Positions 25,758-35,864 of a DNA stretch of 64,000 nt are shown piece by piece (the first letter of the stretch is position 1; each line of letters opens with the position of its first letter). Origin of the DNA: Haematobacter missouriensis. GTDB lineage: Bacteria > Pseudomonadota > Alphaproteobacteria > Rhodobacterales > Rhodobacteraceae. The notes beneath the pieces are model-generated. The model was not told the origin of the DNA. It saw nothing but the letters and a program-made list of their open reading frames with translations, and did not search any database. The position numbers and the translations under genes were made by a program. Location: contig NZ_JFGS01000006.1 of the NCBI RefSeq assembly GCF_000740775.1, positions 92,769-156,768 on the forward strand, written 5' to 3'.

Positions 25758-26975
25758 ATGCAACTTCAGGTGTTGCAGGTCGATGCGCATCTCTCGTTCA
25801 CGCTGGCGGTGTTCCTGCTCATCGTCGGGAAGATACTCACTTTGCGCTGGTCGCTGCTGCGCCGGTATTCCATCCCGGAGGCGGTTGCGGGCGGGCTGGC
25901 CTTCATCGCTATCGTCACGATCCTTCACATGTTCTGGGGGATCGACGTGGAGATGGAGCTTGGCGCGCGGGATTTCCTTCTGCTCGTGTTCTTTGCCGGG
26001 ATCGGGCTGAACGCCGATATCCGGGCGTTGCGGGAGGGCGGTCGCCCCTTGCTGGTGCTGACAGGCATTTCGGTGGCCTTCATGGTCATGCAGAACATCG
26101 CGGGGGTCGCGGTTGCACGGGCCTTCGGGCGTCCCGCGCTGGAGGGGCTGCTGGTCGGCTCCATCCCGCTGACAGGCGGCGTAGGAACGACGCTTGCCTG
26201 GGCGCCGATTCTGGAGACGCAACATGGCATCGCCACTGCGATGGAGCTGGGTGTCGCCTCCAACACGGTCGGGCTGATAGCGGCCTGTCTCATCGGGGGG
26301 CCGATGGCCGCCTTTCTGATGACCCGCTACCGGGTGCGCCCCTCCGGGGACAGACGTCTGGAAATCGGCGCCACGCATCAGAATCCGCCGCCGCTCGACT
26401 ATATGTCGGTGTTGTGGGCGGTCCTTCTGCTGGATGTAACGGTTATGGCCGGGCGGGCGCTGCATGGCGTGATCTCGCTCACAGGCGTCACGCTTCCCGC
26501 GTTTGTCAGCTGTCTTCTCGCCGGTATTCTTGTCCGGGCGCTGCTTCCGGGCAGGCTTCGGGGCCGGGTGAGCCGCCAGTGGCCCGGAATGCGTCGCGCG
26601 ATGGCGCTTCTGTCGGAACTGGCGCTGGGCCTGTTCCTGGTCATGGCGCTCATGGGGTTGAAGCCTTGGGCGCTCGCGGAGGTTCTGGGTTTCGTGACGG
26701 TTGCGCTGGCGGTGCAGATCGCGCTGACGCTGATCTATACGGTCTTCGTCGTGTTCCGAACGATGGGGCGGGACTATGAGAGCGTGGTGATTTCCTCTGG
26801 CTTCGGCGGCATCACGCTCGGCTCCACCGCCACCGCCATCGCCAACATGACGGCGGTAGCGCAGCAATACGGAGCTGCCCATGCGGCCTTCGTCGTAGTC
26901 CCGCTGGTCTGCGGTTTTTTCATCGACCTCGCGAATGCGGCCATCATTTCGGCCTTCGTGCGAGTGCTGGCATAG
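25758..26975 (+). CDS. gltS: Sodium/glutamate symporter GltS
   Basis: 405 residues, about ten hydrophobic helices in two inverted halves, normal for GltS. Family signatures are GLAFIAIVTILHMFWGI, LLLVFFAGIGLNADIRAL, GGVGTTLAWAPI with MELGVASNTVGLIAACLIGGP, and the second-half SSGFGGITLGSTATAIANM. GltS imports glutamate with sodium across the inner membrane. The start at 25758 has GGAG 9 bp upstream. The same frame is open far upstream through the truncated ATPase, but the family begins at this Met (MQLQVLQVDAH). Confidence 0.93.
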   Translation: MQLQVLQVDAHLSFTLAVFLLIVGKILTLRWSLLRRYSIPEAVAGGLAFIAIVTILHMFWGIDVEMELGARDFLLLVFFAGIGLNADIRALREGGRPLLVLTGISVAFMVMQNIAGVAVARAFGRPALEGLLVGSIPLTGGVGTTLAWAPILETQHGIATAMELGVASNTVGLIAACLIGGPMAAFLMTRYRVRPSGDRRLEIGATHQNPPPLDYMSVLWAVLLLDVTVMAGRALHGVISLTGVTLPAFVSCLLAGILVRALLPGRLRGRVSRQWPGMRRAMALLSELALGLFLVMALMGLKPWALAEVLGFVTVALAVQIALTLIYTVFVVFRTMGRDYESVVISSGFGGITLGSTATAIANMTAVAQQYGAAHAAFVVVPLVCGFFIDLANAAIISAFVRVLA

Positions 26976-26980
26976 AGGCG

Positions 26981-27000
26981 TTCAAATAGATTGAATTCAA
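26981..27000. promoter_or_regulatory. Inverted repeats before the MarR gene (candidate operator)
   Basis: TTCAA-ATAGA-TTGAA at 26981-26995 overlaps the perfect palindrome TTGAATTCAA at 26991-27000. Both lie in the AT-rich 50-bp leader just before the MarR start, where such regulators usually bind their own operon. Confidence 0.5.
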
Positions 27001-27025
27001 ATTAATTGCATACCATATTGTTGGC

Positions 27026-27478
27026 ATGCGTCATGATACACCGCTCTCCCGTTTCGGTTTCGTCTTTTCCCGCACCGCACGCCGCTGGCGGCGTGAGCTT
27101 GACCTGCGTCTGGCAGGGATCGGCATGGCCGATGCCACCTGGCCACCCCTCGTGCACCTCAGCCTGTCGGGAGGCGGGATCAGCCAGAAAGATCTGGCGG
27201 AACGTGTGGGTATCGACGGGTCGAGCCTGGTGCGGCTGCTTGATATCCTGTCGGAGCGGGGCCTGCTCGAGCGCCGGCCCGATCCCGGGGACCGTCGCTC
27301 CCGCCAGCTCTATCTCACCCCAGCTGGGAAGGCGGCGGTCCGGAGGATCGAGGAGGTTCTGGAGCGGACCGAGCATGAGATGCTCGAAGATCTGGGCCAC
27401 GATGACCTGATGCGTCTTCTGGAGGCGATGGATCGCATCGACCGGCGAATCGCCCGCATGCAGCAGGAGGAACGGTAA
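27026..27478 (+). CDS. MarR-family transcriptional regulator
   Basis: 150 residues. The winged helix is ISQKDLAERVGIDGSSLVRLLDILSERGLLERRPDPGDRRSRQLYLT, the wing DPGDRRSR being the MarR hallmark. Flanking helices form the dimer interface. Its stop overlaps the start of the FUSC exporter gene, so it very likely controls that exporter in response to an aromatic or phenolic ligand; the ligand type is inferred from the partner. Confidence 0.9.
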   Translation: MRHDTPLSRFGFVFSRTARRWRRELDLRLAGIGMADATWPPLVHLSLSGGGISQKDLAERVGIDGSSLVRLLDILSERGLLERRPDPGDRRSRQLYLTPAGKAAVRRIEEVLERTEHEMLEDLGHDDLMRLLEAMDRIDRRIARMQQEER

Positions 27479-29412
27479 TGGCGAGCCTTCTTTCCCGTCT
27501 GGGCATTGACGCGGCCCGCCTGCGCTTTACCGGACTGACGGCGCTTGCAGCCTGTCTGTCGCTGGTTGCGGCCTGGGCATTGGGGCTGGAGCATCCGCAA
27601 TGGTCGGCCATGTCGGTCTGGGCGGCAGCGCTGCCGGTGCGCGGCCAGCTTGTGGAAAAAGCCGCCAACCGGTTTCTGGGCACCGTGGTCGGCGCGCTGT
27701 TCGGCATGGGGCTGATGGTTGTCTCCGGCGGCGACATGGTGGTTCTGGTCGTGGGAATCGCGCTGTGGCTGGGGCTTTGCGCCGGGATCGGGAACGTCAT
27801 CCGGGGGTTCGCGGCCTACGGCGCCATGCTGGCGGGCTATTCCGCGGCCATGGTCGCGCTTCTTGATACCGGACATCCTGAGAACGTACTGGACCTTGGG
27901 CTGGACAGGATGGCGACGGTGCTTGTCGGCGTCGCCATCGCGCTGGCCGTCGGCTGGGTCTTTGGTCGCGCCGCCGACCGGTCGGAGCCTTACGCCCGCG
28001 TCAGGGTGCTGACCCGTAGCCTGCTGACCGCGGCTGCCGCCACGCTCCGCGGCGTGCCTGCCGACGCGCGGGAGGCGACGGCCCTCCTCTCCGAAATGGC
28101 GTCGATCGAGGATACTCTGGACACCGCCACCGCCGGCTCCCGCCGCGCCCGCAGGAGCGCGCGGGCGACCCGCTGGCTTCTGTCGGGGCAGGTCGGGCTG
28201 ATGCTCTGGCTCCGGTCGGAACGGGAGGGCCGCGTGCCGCGCACGGGGGATGCGCACACGGCGGCAGCGCTGGACACCGCTGCCGCCGCCATCGACCGGG
28301 GGGACGACATCTCGCCGGTGTTGCGCGCCGCGGCGGCCGAGGCCGGTCCCGCGCTCGCCCGCGCCCTCACCGCCCTGGCCGATGCGCCGTGGCAGGAGGC
28401 GGGGCGCGCCGATCCGGCGCCCGTCCACCGCGACTGGCGGGGGGGCCGTGAGGCGGCAATCCGGGCCGTCGTGACCATGCTGGTCGTGGGCGGCATCTGG
28501 ATCGTCACGGGCTGGTCCTTTGGGGCCTACATGATGCTGGGTGCATCAATCATGACCTCGGTCTTTTCGAGCTTCGACAACCCGTCGGTGACAATCCGTA
28601 CCGTGCTGCTCGGGCAGGCGCTTGGGGCACTTGGGGCGCTGGCGGTGCGATGGCTGCTCTGGCCGCTCGCATCCGGCGAGTTCGGTCTCATCCTCCTCAT
28701 GATGCCCGCGATTCTCATCGGCGCCCTGCTGATGGCGCAGCGGCGGATGGGACAGGCGGCCTATGACTACAATATGGTCGTCATGCTGATGCTGCAGCCC
28801 GTCTGGCCGCTCACGATGAGCCTGTCCACCTCGATCACGGCCGCTGTGGCCGTGGTGCTGGGTCCGCTCGCCGGGCTGGTGGCGTTCCGGCTGATCTATC
28901 CGGTGGATGGCGTCCGGCGGCTGACAATGCTGCGCGAAACCATGGTGACGGAGTTGACCCACCTCGCACGGGAGCCGCAGGCGGCGCATCGGGCTTCGGT
29001 CTGGCGGGCACGGCTTCATCACCGGGTGCTGCGGCTGGTCCGCTGGTCGGAAAAGCTTGACCGCGCGCCTGTCCGGGCGGCGGACGGGGGGCTGGCGGTG
29101 CTGACGCTCGGACGGGCGATCCTTCATCTCCACGATCTCTCTGCCCTGCCGCTCTCGCCGCCGCAGACCCGGCGCGTTCGCGCGGTTCTGGAACGCCTGT
29201 CCCGGCTGGACCGGGAGCCTCGCAAGGCTGCCCGCGCGCTGCGGAAGGGCGCAGATGCGCTTGCCGCCGTGCCATCGGCGGATGTCCGGCTGCTCCGCGC
29301 CGCCGCGGACGGGCTGGAGCAGAACATCGACTTCTTCCAGCTTGGGACCGGTGTCACCCCCTCCGGCGGCGCATCAGGTGATCCGGTCAGCGCCGGGCCC
29401 GCCCCTGCATGA
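27478..29412 (+). CDS. FUSC-family membrane protein (aromatic acid exporter-like)
   Basis: 644 residues with two hydrophobic blocks of about five to six helices each (residues 15-165 and 325-475), separated by a long soluble domain. This is the duplicated architecture of FUSC/AaeB-like exporters. Recognisable stretches are LEHPQWSAMSVWAAALPVRG, with NRFLGTVVGALFG in the first half, and GWSFGAYMMLGASIMTSVFSS in the second. AaeB relatives export hydroxylated aromatic acids through the inner membrane. Start and MarR stop overlap by one base (TAATG). The last 26 bp overlap the convergent permease gene. Confidence 0.86.
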   Translation: MASLLSRLGIDAARLRFTGLTALAACLSLVAAWALGLEHPQWSAMSVWAAALPVRGQLVEKAANRFLGTVVGALFGMGLMVVSGGDMVVLVVGIALWLGLCAGIGNVIRGFAAYGAMLAGYSAAMVALLDTGHPENVLDLGLDRMATVLVGVAIALAVGWVFGRAADRSEPYARVRVLTRSLLTAAAATLRGVPADAREATALLSEMASIEDTLDTATAGSRRARRSARATRWLLSGQVGLMLWLRSEREGRVPRTGDAHTAAALDTAAAAIDRGDDISPVLRAAAAEAGPALARALTALADAPWQEAGRADPAPVHRDWRGGREAAIRAVVTMLVVGGIWIVTGWSFGAYMMLGASIMTSVFSSFDNPSVTIRTVLLGQALGALGALAVRWLLWPLASGEFGLILLMMPAILIGALLMAQRRMGQAAYDYNMVVMLMLQPVWPLTMSLSTSITAAVAVVLGPLAGLVAFRLIYPVDGVRRLTMLRETMVTELTHLAREPQAAHRASVWRARLHHRVLRLVRWSEKLDRAPVRAADGGLAVLTLGRAILHLHDLSALPLSPPQTRRVRAVLERLSRLDREPRKAARALRKGADALAAVPSADVRLLRAAADGLEQNIDFFQLGTGVTPSGGASGDPVSAGPAPA

Positions 29413-31165
29413 GTTCCATTACCAGGAACAGCAGCGCCACGATCACCGTCACCACCACGGAGGCCGCGGCAAGCGTGGGGTTCACCTGAAAGAGAATGTC
29501 GTCCCACATCTGCTTGGGCAAAGTGGTGACCAGACCGCCGCCGACGAACATGGCGATGGTGAGTTCCTCGAACGACTGCAGGAAGCCGGTGATGAATCCC
29601 ACGACAAGCCCACTCGCCACCAGCGGCAGGGTGATCCGCCGGGCGATGGCAAGCGGAGGCGCCCCCAGCGTCGCTGCCGCTTGATCCAGCCGCCAGTCGT
29701 GGCCCTTGAAGGTGCCGAGGAGGACGACGAACACGATGGGCAGCGCGATGACCGAATGCCCGACGATCAGCGCGGCATTCGTTGCGACCATCTGGAACTG
29801 TGCGAAGACGTAGAAGAGCGACATGGCGATGACGATGGTGGGCACGACCATGGGCGCCATGAACAGCAGGAACAGTGGTCCCGACAGACGGCTGTCGCCC
29901 CGCACCACCGCCAGCGCGGCAAGGCCCGCCAGCACCACCGTGACCACCGCCGTCGCAAGGCCCACGGCGAAGGAGCGCGTCATTGCCGCCAGCCAGAGGG
30001 GGGAGCTAAAGAAGGTTTCAAACCAACGCAGGCTGAAACCTTCGGGCGGAAAGGTCATGAAGTCGCCCGCTGTGAAGGCCATCGGGAAGAACCCTACCAC
30101 CGGAAACAGCAGCACGAGGATCAGCCCCCAGGCATAGAGATCGAGCAGTCGTGCGCCCGGCAGGCCCCGGAGATGGCTTGCCCAGAGCTGCTCCACCTTC
30201 GCGAAGCTCTCGCCCAGACCCGTCGCCACGCCCAGACCCAGACGGCGGAACAGGCTCTCAGGCGGACGCGGGCGCGCCCCGCCTCCGGCGATGGAGGAAA
30301 TGCCGAACACCCGGTCGAACAACAAGATGGCGAGCAGGGTGCTCCCCATAAGCACCAGCGCCAGCACCGCGCCGAACTGCCAGTTCTGAAGCTGGTTGAT
30401 CTGCGAGATGATCATCTGGCCGATCAGCGTTTCCTTGGGTGAGCCGATGAGCGCGGGAGTGATGAAGAATCCCAGCGACATGACGAAGATCAACAGCGCC
30501 GCCGTTGCGACCCCGCGCATGGAAAGCGGCAGGTAGATGCGCCAGAACGCCTGCGCCCCCGTCGCGCCGAGCGTGGCGGCGGCGGGCGTCAGGCGCCTGT
30601 CGATCTGGTTGAGCACCGGCATCATCGTGACCACGCCGAGGGGCAGCATCGTATGCGCCATCCCGAGCATTACCGTCGGGCGGGAGAACAGCAGCCCGTC
30701 GCCGCCCGGTAGCCCGAGCGCATTCATCGCGGCCGCCACCACGCCGTTCCGGCCCAGCAGCACCAGCCAGGAGAAGTTCTTGACCAGCGCGCTCGTCCAG
30801 AAGGCCAGAAGCACCAACATCAGCACTATCCGCTGCCGCCGTGGCGGTTGCTTTGCAAGCCAGTAGGCCAGCGGATAGCCCAACAGGATGCAGATTACCG
30901 TCACCTGAAAGGCGATGGCGAAGGTGGTCTGCAGCACCCGCTGATACAGGGGGGAGGAGACGAGCTTTCGGAAGCCTTCGAGGCTGAACGCTCCATGCTT
31001 GTCCTGGAACGCCACAGTCATCATCTGGCCTACGGGCCAGAGGAACCACACGGCAAGGAACAGCAGAGCCGGCAGCGCCAGCCAGAGAAGCGATACCCGC
31101 CGTTGCCGCCGGACGGGCCGCGGGGCGGGTGAGGTCATCGCGGGCGCGAGGGTCTGATCGGTCAT
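29387..31165 (-). CDS. Fused PotB-PotC type ABC permease
   Basis: About 592 residues holding two complete binding-protein-dependent permease domains in one chain. The first (residues 20-280) resembles PotB: WLALPALLFLAVWFLWP at the start and the ATLGATGAQAFWRIYLPLSM coupling loop. The second (about 330-590) resembles PotC: FSLRWFETFFSSPLW and a second loop AATLGAPPLAIARRITLPL. Polyamine-type importers normally use two separate permeases. The start at 31165 follows GGAAGCCGAGAG. It works with the binding protein at 31356 and the ATPase at 32460, and its 3' end overlaps the convergent FUSC gene. Confidence 0.88.
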   Translation of the reverse strand: MTDQTLAPAMTSPAPRPVRRQRRVSLLWLALPALLFLAVWFLWPVGQMMTVAFQDKHGAFSLEGFRKLVSSPLYQRVLQTTFAIAFQVTVICILLGYPLAYWLAKQPPRRQRIVLMLVLLAFWTSALVKNFSWLVLLGRNGVVAAAMNALGLPGGDGLLFSRPTVMLGMAHTMLPLGVVTMMPVLNQIDRRLTPAAATLGATGAQAFWRIYLPLSMRGVATAALLIFVMSLGFFITPALIGSPKETLIGQMIISQINQLQNWQFGAVLALVLMGSTLLAILLFDRVFGISSIAGGGARPRPPESLFRRLGLGVATGLGESFAKVEQLWASHLRGLPGARLLDLYAWGLILVLLFPVVGFFPMAFTAGDFMTFPPEGFSLRWFETFFSSPLWLAAMTRSFAVGLATAVVTVVLAGLAALAVVRGDSRLSGPLFLLFMAPMVVPTIVIAMSLFYVFAQFQMVATNAALIVGHSVIALPIVFVVLLGTFKGHDWRLDQAAATLGAPPLAIARRITLPLVASGLVVGFITGFLQSFEELTIAMFVGGGLVTTLPKQMWDDILFQVNPTLAAASVVVTVIVALLFLVMELMQGRARR

Positions 31166-31180
31166 CTCTCGGCTTCCTTC

Positions 31181-31204
31181 GGTCTTCGATCCGGTCTTCG
31201 ATCC
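31181..31204. repeat. 12-bp tandem duplication
   Basis: GGTCTTCGATCC occurs twice in direct succession (31181 and 31193), just upstream of the fused permease gene. Confidence 0.8.
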
Positions 31205-31303
31205 AGTTCCGGGCCGCTCTGCGGCCGGCAATCGCCGTGTTCCCGAGCGCCGCCGGTATGTTCAGCTCCGGCAGGCCATGAATGCAGCAGGCCGGACAGG
31301 GGT

Positions 31304-31334
31304 GCCGCTCACCCCGGCGGTCGCGGTGAGCGGC
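31304..31334 (-). other. Intercistronic hairpin after the binding-protein gene
   Basis: A perfect 10-bp stem GCCGCTCACC / GGTGAGCGGC with an 11-nt loop, 21 bp after the stop of the polyamine-type binding protein on the minus strand. There is no U-tract. Its position matches the hairpin at 8434-8457 in the sugar operon, suggesting the same job of favouring binding-protein mRNA. Confidence 0.55.
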
Positions 31335-31355
31335 GGCATGTGCCTGCCTCTCCGG

Positions 31356-32426
31356 TCAGAGCAGCAGCCATTCCTCCATCCGCTCCACCACCTTATCGTT
31401 GTTCGCCGTCCACCATTCGGAGTTCAGCATGGTCAGGTTCTTGATGTTGTCGGGGAAGGTCGGCATCCGGTGGGCACGGTCCGCGTCCATGTGTTCAAAG
31501 GCGCCGTTGTTGGTCGGGCCATTCGCCACGATGCTGGAATAATGGCCCTGCCGGTCCGGGCGGAGGCAGAAGCGGCAGAATTCGCGCACCTCCTCCAGAT
31601 GCGGCGTGCCCTTCACCACGGACCAGCCGTCCACGTTGTAAAGCCCGTTCCAGACCGGGGTGACGGGTGCGCCCGCGTCGATGGCGGCAAAGGTGCGCCC
31701 GGCCCAGGAGTCGGACATGTCCACTTCGCCGTTCTGGAGGATCTGGGTGTTCTGCGCGCCGCTTGCCCACCAGACGGAGACATGCTCCTTGATCTGGTCG
31801 AGCTTGGCAAAGGCCCGGTCCATGTCGATCGGATACAGGTCCTGGGGCGCCACGCCATCCGCCAGCAGCGCCAGTTCCAGCATCCCGGAAGCCCCGCGGT
31901 AAAGACCGCGCCGTCCGGGATATTTCTCGACATCCCAGAAATCGGCCCAGGTCTTGGGGCCGTTTTCGCCGAACTTGTCGTTCCGGTAGGCCATGATGAT
32001 GCCATAGACGGAAAAACCGGCCCAGTCGGCGGTAAGTGTGCCGGGGATCATGCCGTCAACGCTTTCGGGCGCGAAGCCAAGCGTCTCGATATAGTCCCCC
32101 GCCTCGTGCAGGCGGGCGACGTGATCGGGCGTCACCATGCAGGCGTCCCACAGGAAGGTCTTGGTATCGACCAGCATCTTGAACTGGCTGACCGGATCCG
32201 CGTCATGGGCGACGTTGACGACCTCGATCCCGGTTTCCTGCTGGAAGGGGTCGCAGAACGCCGTCTTGATGGCCGCTGCGGGAGCGCCGCCGACATCTGC
32301 GATGGTGATCCGCTTGGTTTGGGCGAGAGCGCCGCGCGGCAGGATTGCCGGGGCGGCAAGGCCTACCGCGCCGATGGCCGCAGTCTTGAGAAGTCCACGG
32401 CGGGTCGGCCTCATCAGTGTAGTCAT
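31356..32426 (-). CDS. Polyamine-type ABC transporter substrate-binding protein (PotD family), Tat-exported
   Basis: 356 residues. The N terminus MTTLMRPTRRGLLKTAAIGA with a following Ala-rich stretch and AQT cleavage site is a twin-arginine signal, so the protein is exported folded to the periplasm. The mature part is a PotD/family-1-like binding protein: TIADVGGAPAAAIKTAFCDP, WADFWDVEKYPGRRGLYRG, GEVDMSDSWAGR and NGLYNVDGWSVVKGTPH. Substrate is probably a small amine or betaine-like solute, but the binding pocket cannot be read safely. It lies 33 bp after the ATPase gene. Confidence 0.88.
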   Translation of the reverse strand: MTTLMRPTRRGLLKTAAIGAVGLAAPAILPRGALAQTKRITIADVGGAPAAAIKTAFCDPFQQETGIEVVNVAHDADPVSQFKMLVDTKTFLWDACMVTPDHVARLHEAGDYIETLGFAPESVDGMIPGTLTADWAGFSVYGIIMAYRNDKFGENGPKTWADFWDVEKYPGRRGLYRGASGMLELALLADGVAPQDLYPIDMDRAFAKLDQIKEHVSVWWASGAQNTQILQNGEVDMSDSWAGRTFAAIDAGAPVTPVWNGLYNVDGWSVVKGTPHLEEVREFCRFCLRPDRQGHYSSIVANGPTNNGAFEHMDADRAHRMPTFPDNIKNLTMLNSEWWTANNDKVVERMEEWLLL

Positions 32427-32459
32427 GGAGAACTCCTGTTGGGTCGGTTTTTATGGGTC

Positions 32460-33533
<1,074 letters not shown>

Positions 33534-33589
33534 CTCTCGCTCCCGTCGTGGCTGATCCTCTGGTGATGGGCGCGAGGGGCGACGGCGTA

Positions 33590-33628
33590 AATTAAGAAAA
33601 CCGGCGGGTTTGGTTAGGGAAGTCCTAT
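33590..33628 (-). promoter_or_regulatory. Shared composite promoter/operator, copy 1 (importer operon)
   Basis: Plus strand: AATTAA (33590-33595), 18 bp, TTAGG (33614-33618), 5 bp, CCTAT (33624-33628). On the transcribed strand the AT-rich block lies at a -10 position 57 bp before the ATPase ATG, and the TAGG/CCTA dyad would cover the -35. Two more copies with identical spacing lie at 38352-38390 and 41687-41725. Confidence 0.65.
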
Positions 33629-33671
33629 CCATTGAGCGTCCGGCCCGGAGAAAGTGGCAATATGGCGGTCA

Positions 33672-33701
33672 ACTGGCGTGGCGACATGTCCCCACGCCAG
33701 T
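33672..33701 (-). other. Hairpin between LysR and the importer operon
   Basis: A perfect 10-bp stem ACTGGCGTGG / CCACGCCAGT with a 10-nt loop, about 80 bp after the LysR stop on the minus strand. It may end the lysR transcript. No U-tract follows. Confidence 0.45.
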
Positions 33702-33782
33702 GGCCATGATAGCGCTAAATGCTGCGCTGCCGCAAAATGGGCGCTGGTGCCTATTTTCGCGGCACTCCCGTAAGCGCGGGGG

Positions 33783-34730
33783 TCAGGCGCGGACCCGCCG
33801 CTCCATCAGCGGCGCGACCATTCCGGGGATATAGGAATCGGAGATATGCGTGCGGCAATGTTCCGCGAAAGCCTCCACCAGCCGGGATTTCCGCCTTTCC
33901 TTGAGCGTGGCGAGGCCGAGGATCATCGGTCGCGGTTCCCCCGCGATGCGGACGCGGACCACCTTCCGCCCATCCATCGCAAGGTCTGACCGGGGCAGGA
34001 CATTGGCGAGCGTGTAACCATAGCCGTTCGCCACCATCGTCCGCAGGATCTCAGGGTAGGGGGAGCGCCCGCCGATCACCGGATCGAGTCCCGCCTGAAG
34101 GAAGATCGAGAGAAAGTACTCCCGGCTGGAGGGCAGATCCAGCAGCAGCAGCGGCTCGCCTGCCAATTCGCGGACCGTGATCGCGGGCAGAGTGGCGAAG
34201 GGATGCACCTCTCCCACCACCGCATGCAGCGGCAATGATGCAAGGGGCGTAAATTCGAAACCATCTGGGACAAGAAGGTCATAAGTGATGGCGATGTCCG
34301 ATTCCCCGTCGACCAGCGCCCGGAGAAGTTGATCATGATCGCCGATCAGTGGTGCGATGGCAGTGGTCGGGAAGGCCCGTGTGAAGGAATGACTGAGTTC
34401 GGGCAGCACCATGGACGCGAGCGTCGCCATGCAGCCAAGGCTCAATTGACCGCGCACCATGTCGGTTGCCTCGGAAGCGGCGGCGTAGAGCTGCTGTGCC
34501 TGCTCCACGAGCCGCTTCGCCTCCGCCAGCACCGCCCGTCCGGCCGGGGTGAGAGAAAGGCCCTGCGCATGGCGACGGATGAACAACTGGGTGCCCAGCT
34601 CCTCCTCCAGATGTGCGATGGCGGTGGAGATGGAGGGCTGCGAGATGTTCACCCGCTCCGAGGCAAGGGTGATCGACCCGGTCTCGGCGGTGGCGATGAA
34701 ATACTCGATCTGGCGAAGAGTGTAGCGCAT
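33783..34730 (-). CDS. LysR-family transcriptional regulator
   Basis: 315 residues. The N-terminal DNA-binding domain is LRQIEYFIATAETGSITLASERVNISQPSISTAIAHLEEELG and the effector domain begins about residue 90 (GQLSLGCMATLASMVLPELSHSF). It resembles the NAC/Cbl/OxyR-like side of the family. It is upstream of, and co-oriented with, the polyamine-type importer, separated by 250 bp that hold a hairpin and the shared operator, so it is a candidate regulator of the importer or of the catabolic genes to its right. Confidence 0.88.
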   Translation of the reverse strand: MRYTLRQIEYFIATAETGSITLASERVNISQPSISTAIAHLEEELGTQLFIRRHAQGLSLTPAGRAVLAEAKRLVEQAQQLYAAASEATDMVRGQLSLGCMATLASMVLPELSHSFTRAFPTTAIAPLIGDHDQLLRALVDGESDIAITYDLLVPDGFEFTPLASLPLHAVVGEVHPFATLPAITVRELAGEPLLLLDLPSSREYFLSIFLQAGLDPVIGGRSPYPEILRTMVANGYGYTLANVLPRSDLAMDGRKVVRVRIAGEPRPMILGLATLKERRKSRLVEAFAEHCRTHISDSYIPGMVAPLMERRVRA

Positions 34731-35370
34731 GGGGAATTATCGCCCTCCTACCGGCAAGCGCAACAGCGCGCGCCTGCAGCCGGGATCGGTTGGGGCGCAA
34801 CGGCAGGCCGGTCCTGTGCCATCTATTCCGCCAGGGCGATACCGGCAACGGGACGCCTGCCGCCGAGGCGGTCCCAAACGCGGCGCTAAGGGCGTGCCGC
34901 CGGCTCTTGTCCCCCTTCGTGAGCCTTCATCTCCGCTGCGCGCTGATGGTCTGAAACTGGCCTTATGAGGGAACTTTATTCCAGATCCCTGCTGAAAGAT
35001 GAGTTCTGACACGGCCTCCGCCGCGAGCAGTCGCCCTAATCGCGCGCTCCCGCGACCGGCGCTTGCACGTGACGCTGTTTCCATCGGTCATGCCCCGACA
35101 AGCGAGGTGGAGCAGCGTGCGGCCGCCTCAGGGTCAGATCGCCGCCACATCCATAGGCGAGTGGAGCGGAATGCCGGCAAGGAGACGATGGCAGAGAGCG
35201 CCCTTGGAGGCAGGAACGCCTCCATGCTCCTGCGTCACCGCTTGTCTCCGGAAATTCCCCGTAGCGCGCGGGATCGAAGCCGCTCGGCAACAGGACGATG
35301 GCGGGATCGCTGCAATGGACTGCGCCGTCGCAGGCGTTGGAACCGCTCCCATGGCGCGCTCTGCCTGGCG

Positions 35371-35697
35371 ATGACCCGAAGGATGGGCGGCGCACCAGGC
35401 CGTCGCATGCGCCGGGATCCTTCCCGCAGGGCAATCTGCCATAGATGACCCGTGAGATGAGCAGGTGGGCGGCCCGCCACGCCGTTGCGGAGGGCCGGAA
35501 GCCCCCCCAGACGGGTGTCTCCATGGATGAGCTGCAGGATGATCAGGCGGCGGGGGCGCCTGCTGCGGTATCGCAGGCATCGGCCTTCCCCACGCGGGCA
35601 CTCTGCTCGGCGATGACCCGTGAGGCGAGCAGGCAGGCGGCCGCCGCGCCGTTGCGGAGCCGAAGGCCCTCCAGACGGGTGCCCCATGGATGACCCG
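35371..35697. repeat. Diverged tandem duplication, unit about 242 bp
   Basis: The gene-free stretch 34731-35864 contains the word ATGACCCG at 35371, 35445, 35612 and 35689. The first and third share CTCTGC..GGCGATGACCCG context, and the second and fourth share GGATGAC/AGATGACC context with GCCGTTGCGGAG and CCAGACGGGTG blocks, giving a period of about 241-244 bp. Overlapping minus-strand frames only translate this repeat and do not look like a protein. I see nothing else in the 1.1 kb. Confidence 0.55.
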
Positions 35698-35864
35698 CAA
35701 TATTGGCGGGCGGCGGAAGGTGCCTGCCGCGCCGCCGCTGAGCGGGCGGGTGGAGCAGGTGCAGGCCCTCCCGGTGGCCAGATGGGACGCAGTTCGCGGC
35801 CTGCATGCTCGCTGTCGCCGGACGCCATGGGCGCGGGCGGCATTGCTTTCGCCTGCAGGCCTGG

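Noticed and set aside
23538..26975. A 1145-codon plus-strand frame running antisense to the aldehyde dehydrogenase, through the ATPase fragment into gltS
   Set aside because: The first 1.6 kb is the shadow of the minus-strand aldehyde dehydrogenase gene. Only the ATPase piece and gltS show real similarity, and gltS has its own start.
35235..35843. Minus-strand frame of about 200 codons in the spacer before DUF1028
   Set aside because: It only translates the diverged 242-bp duplication, is Arg/Pro-rich and has no family features.
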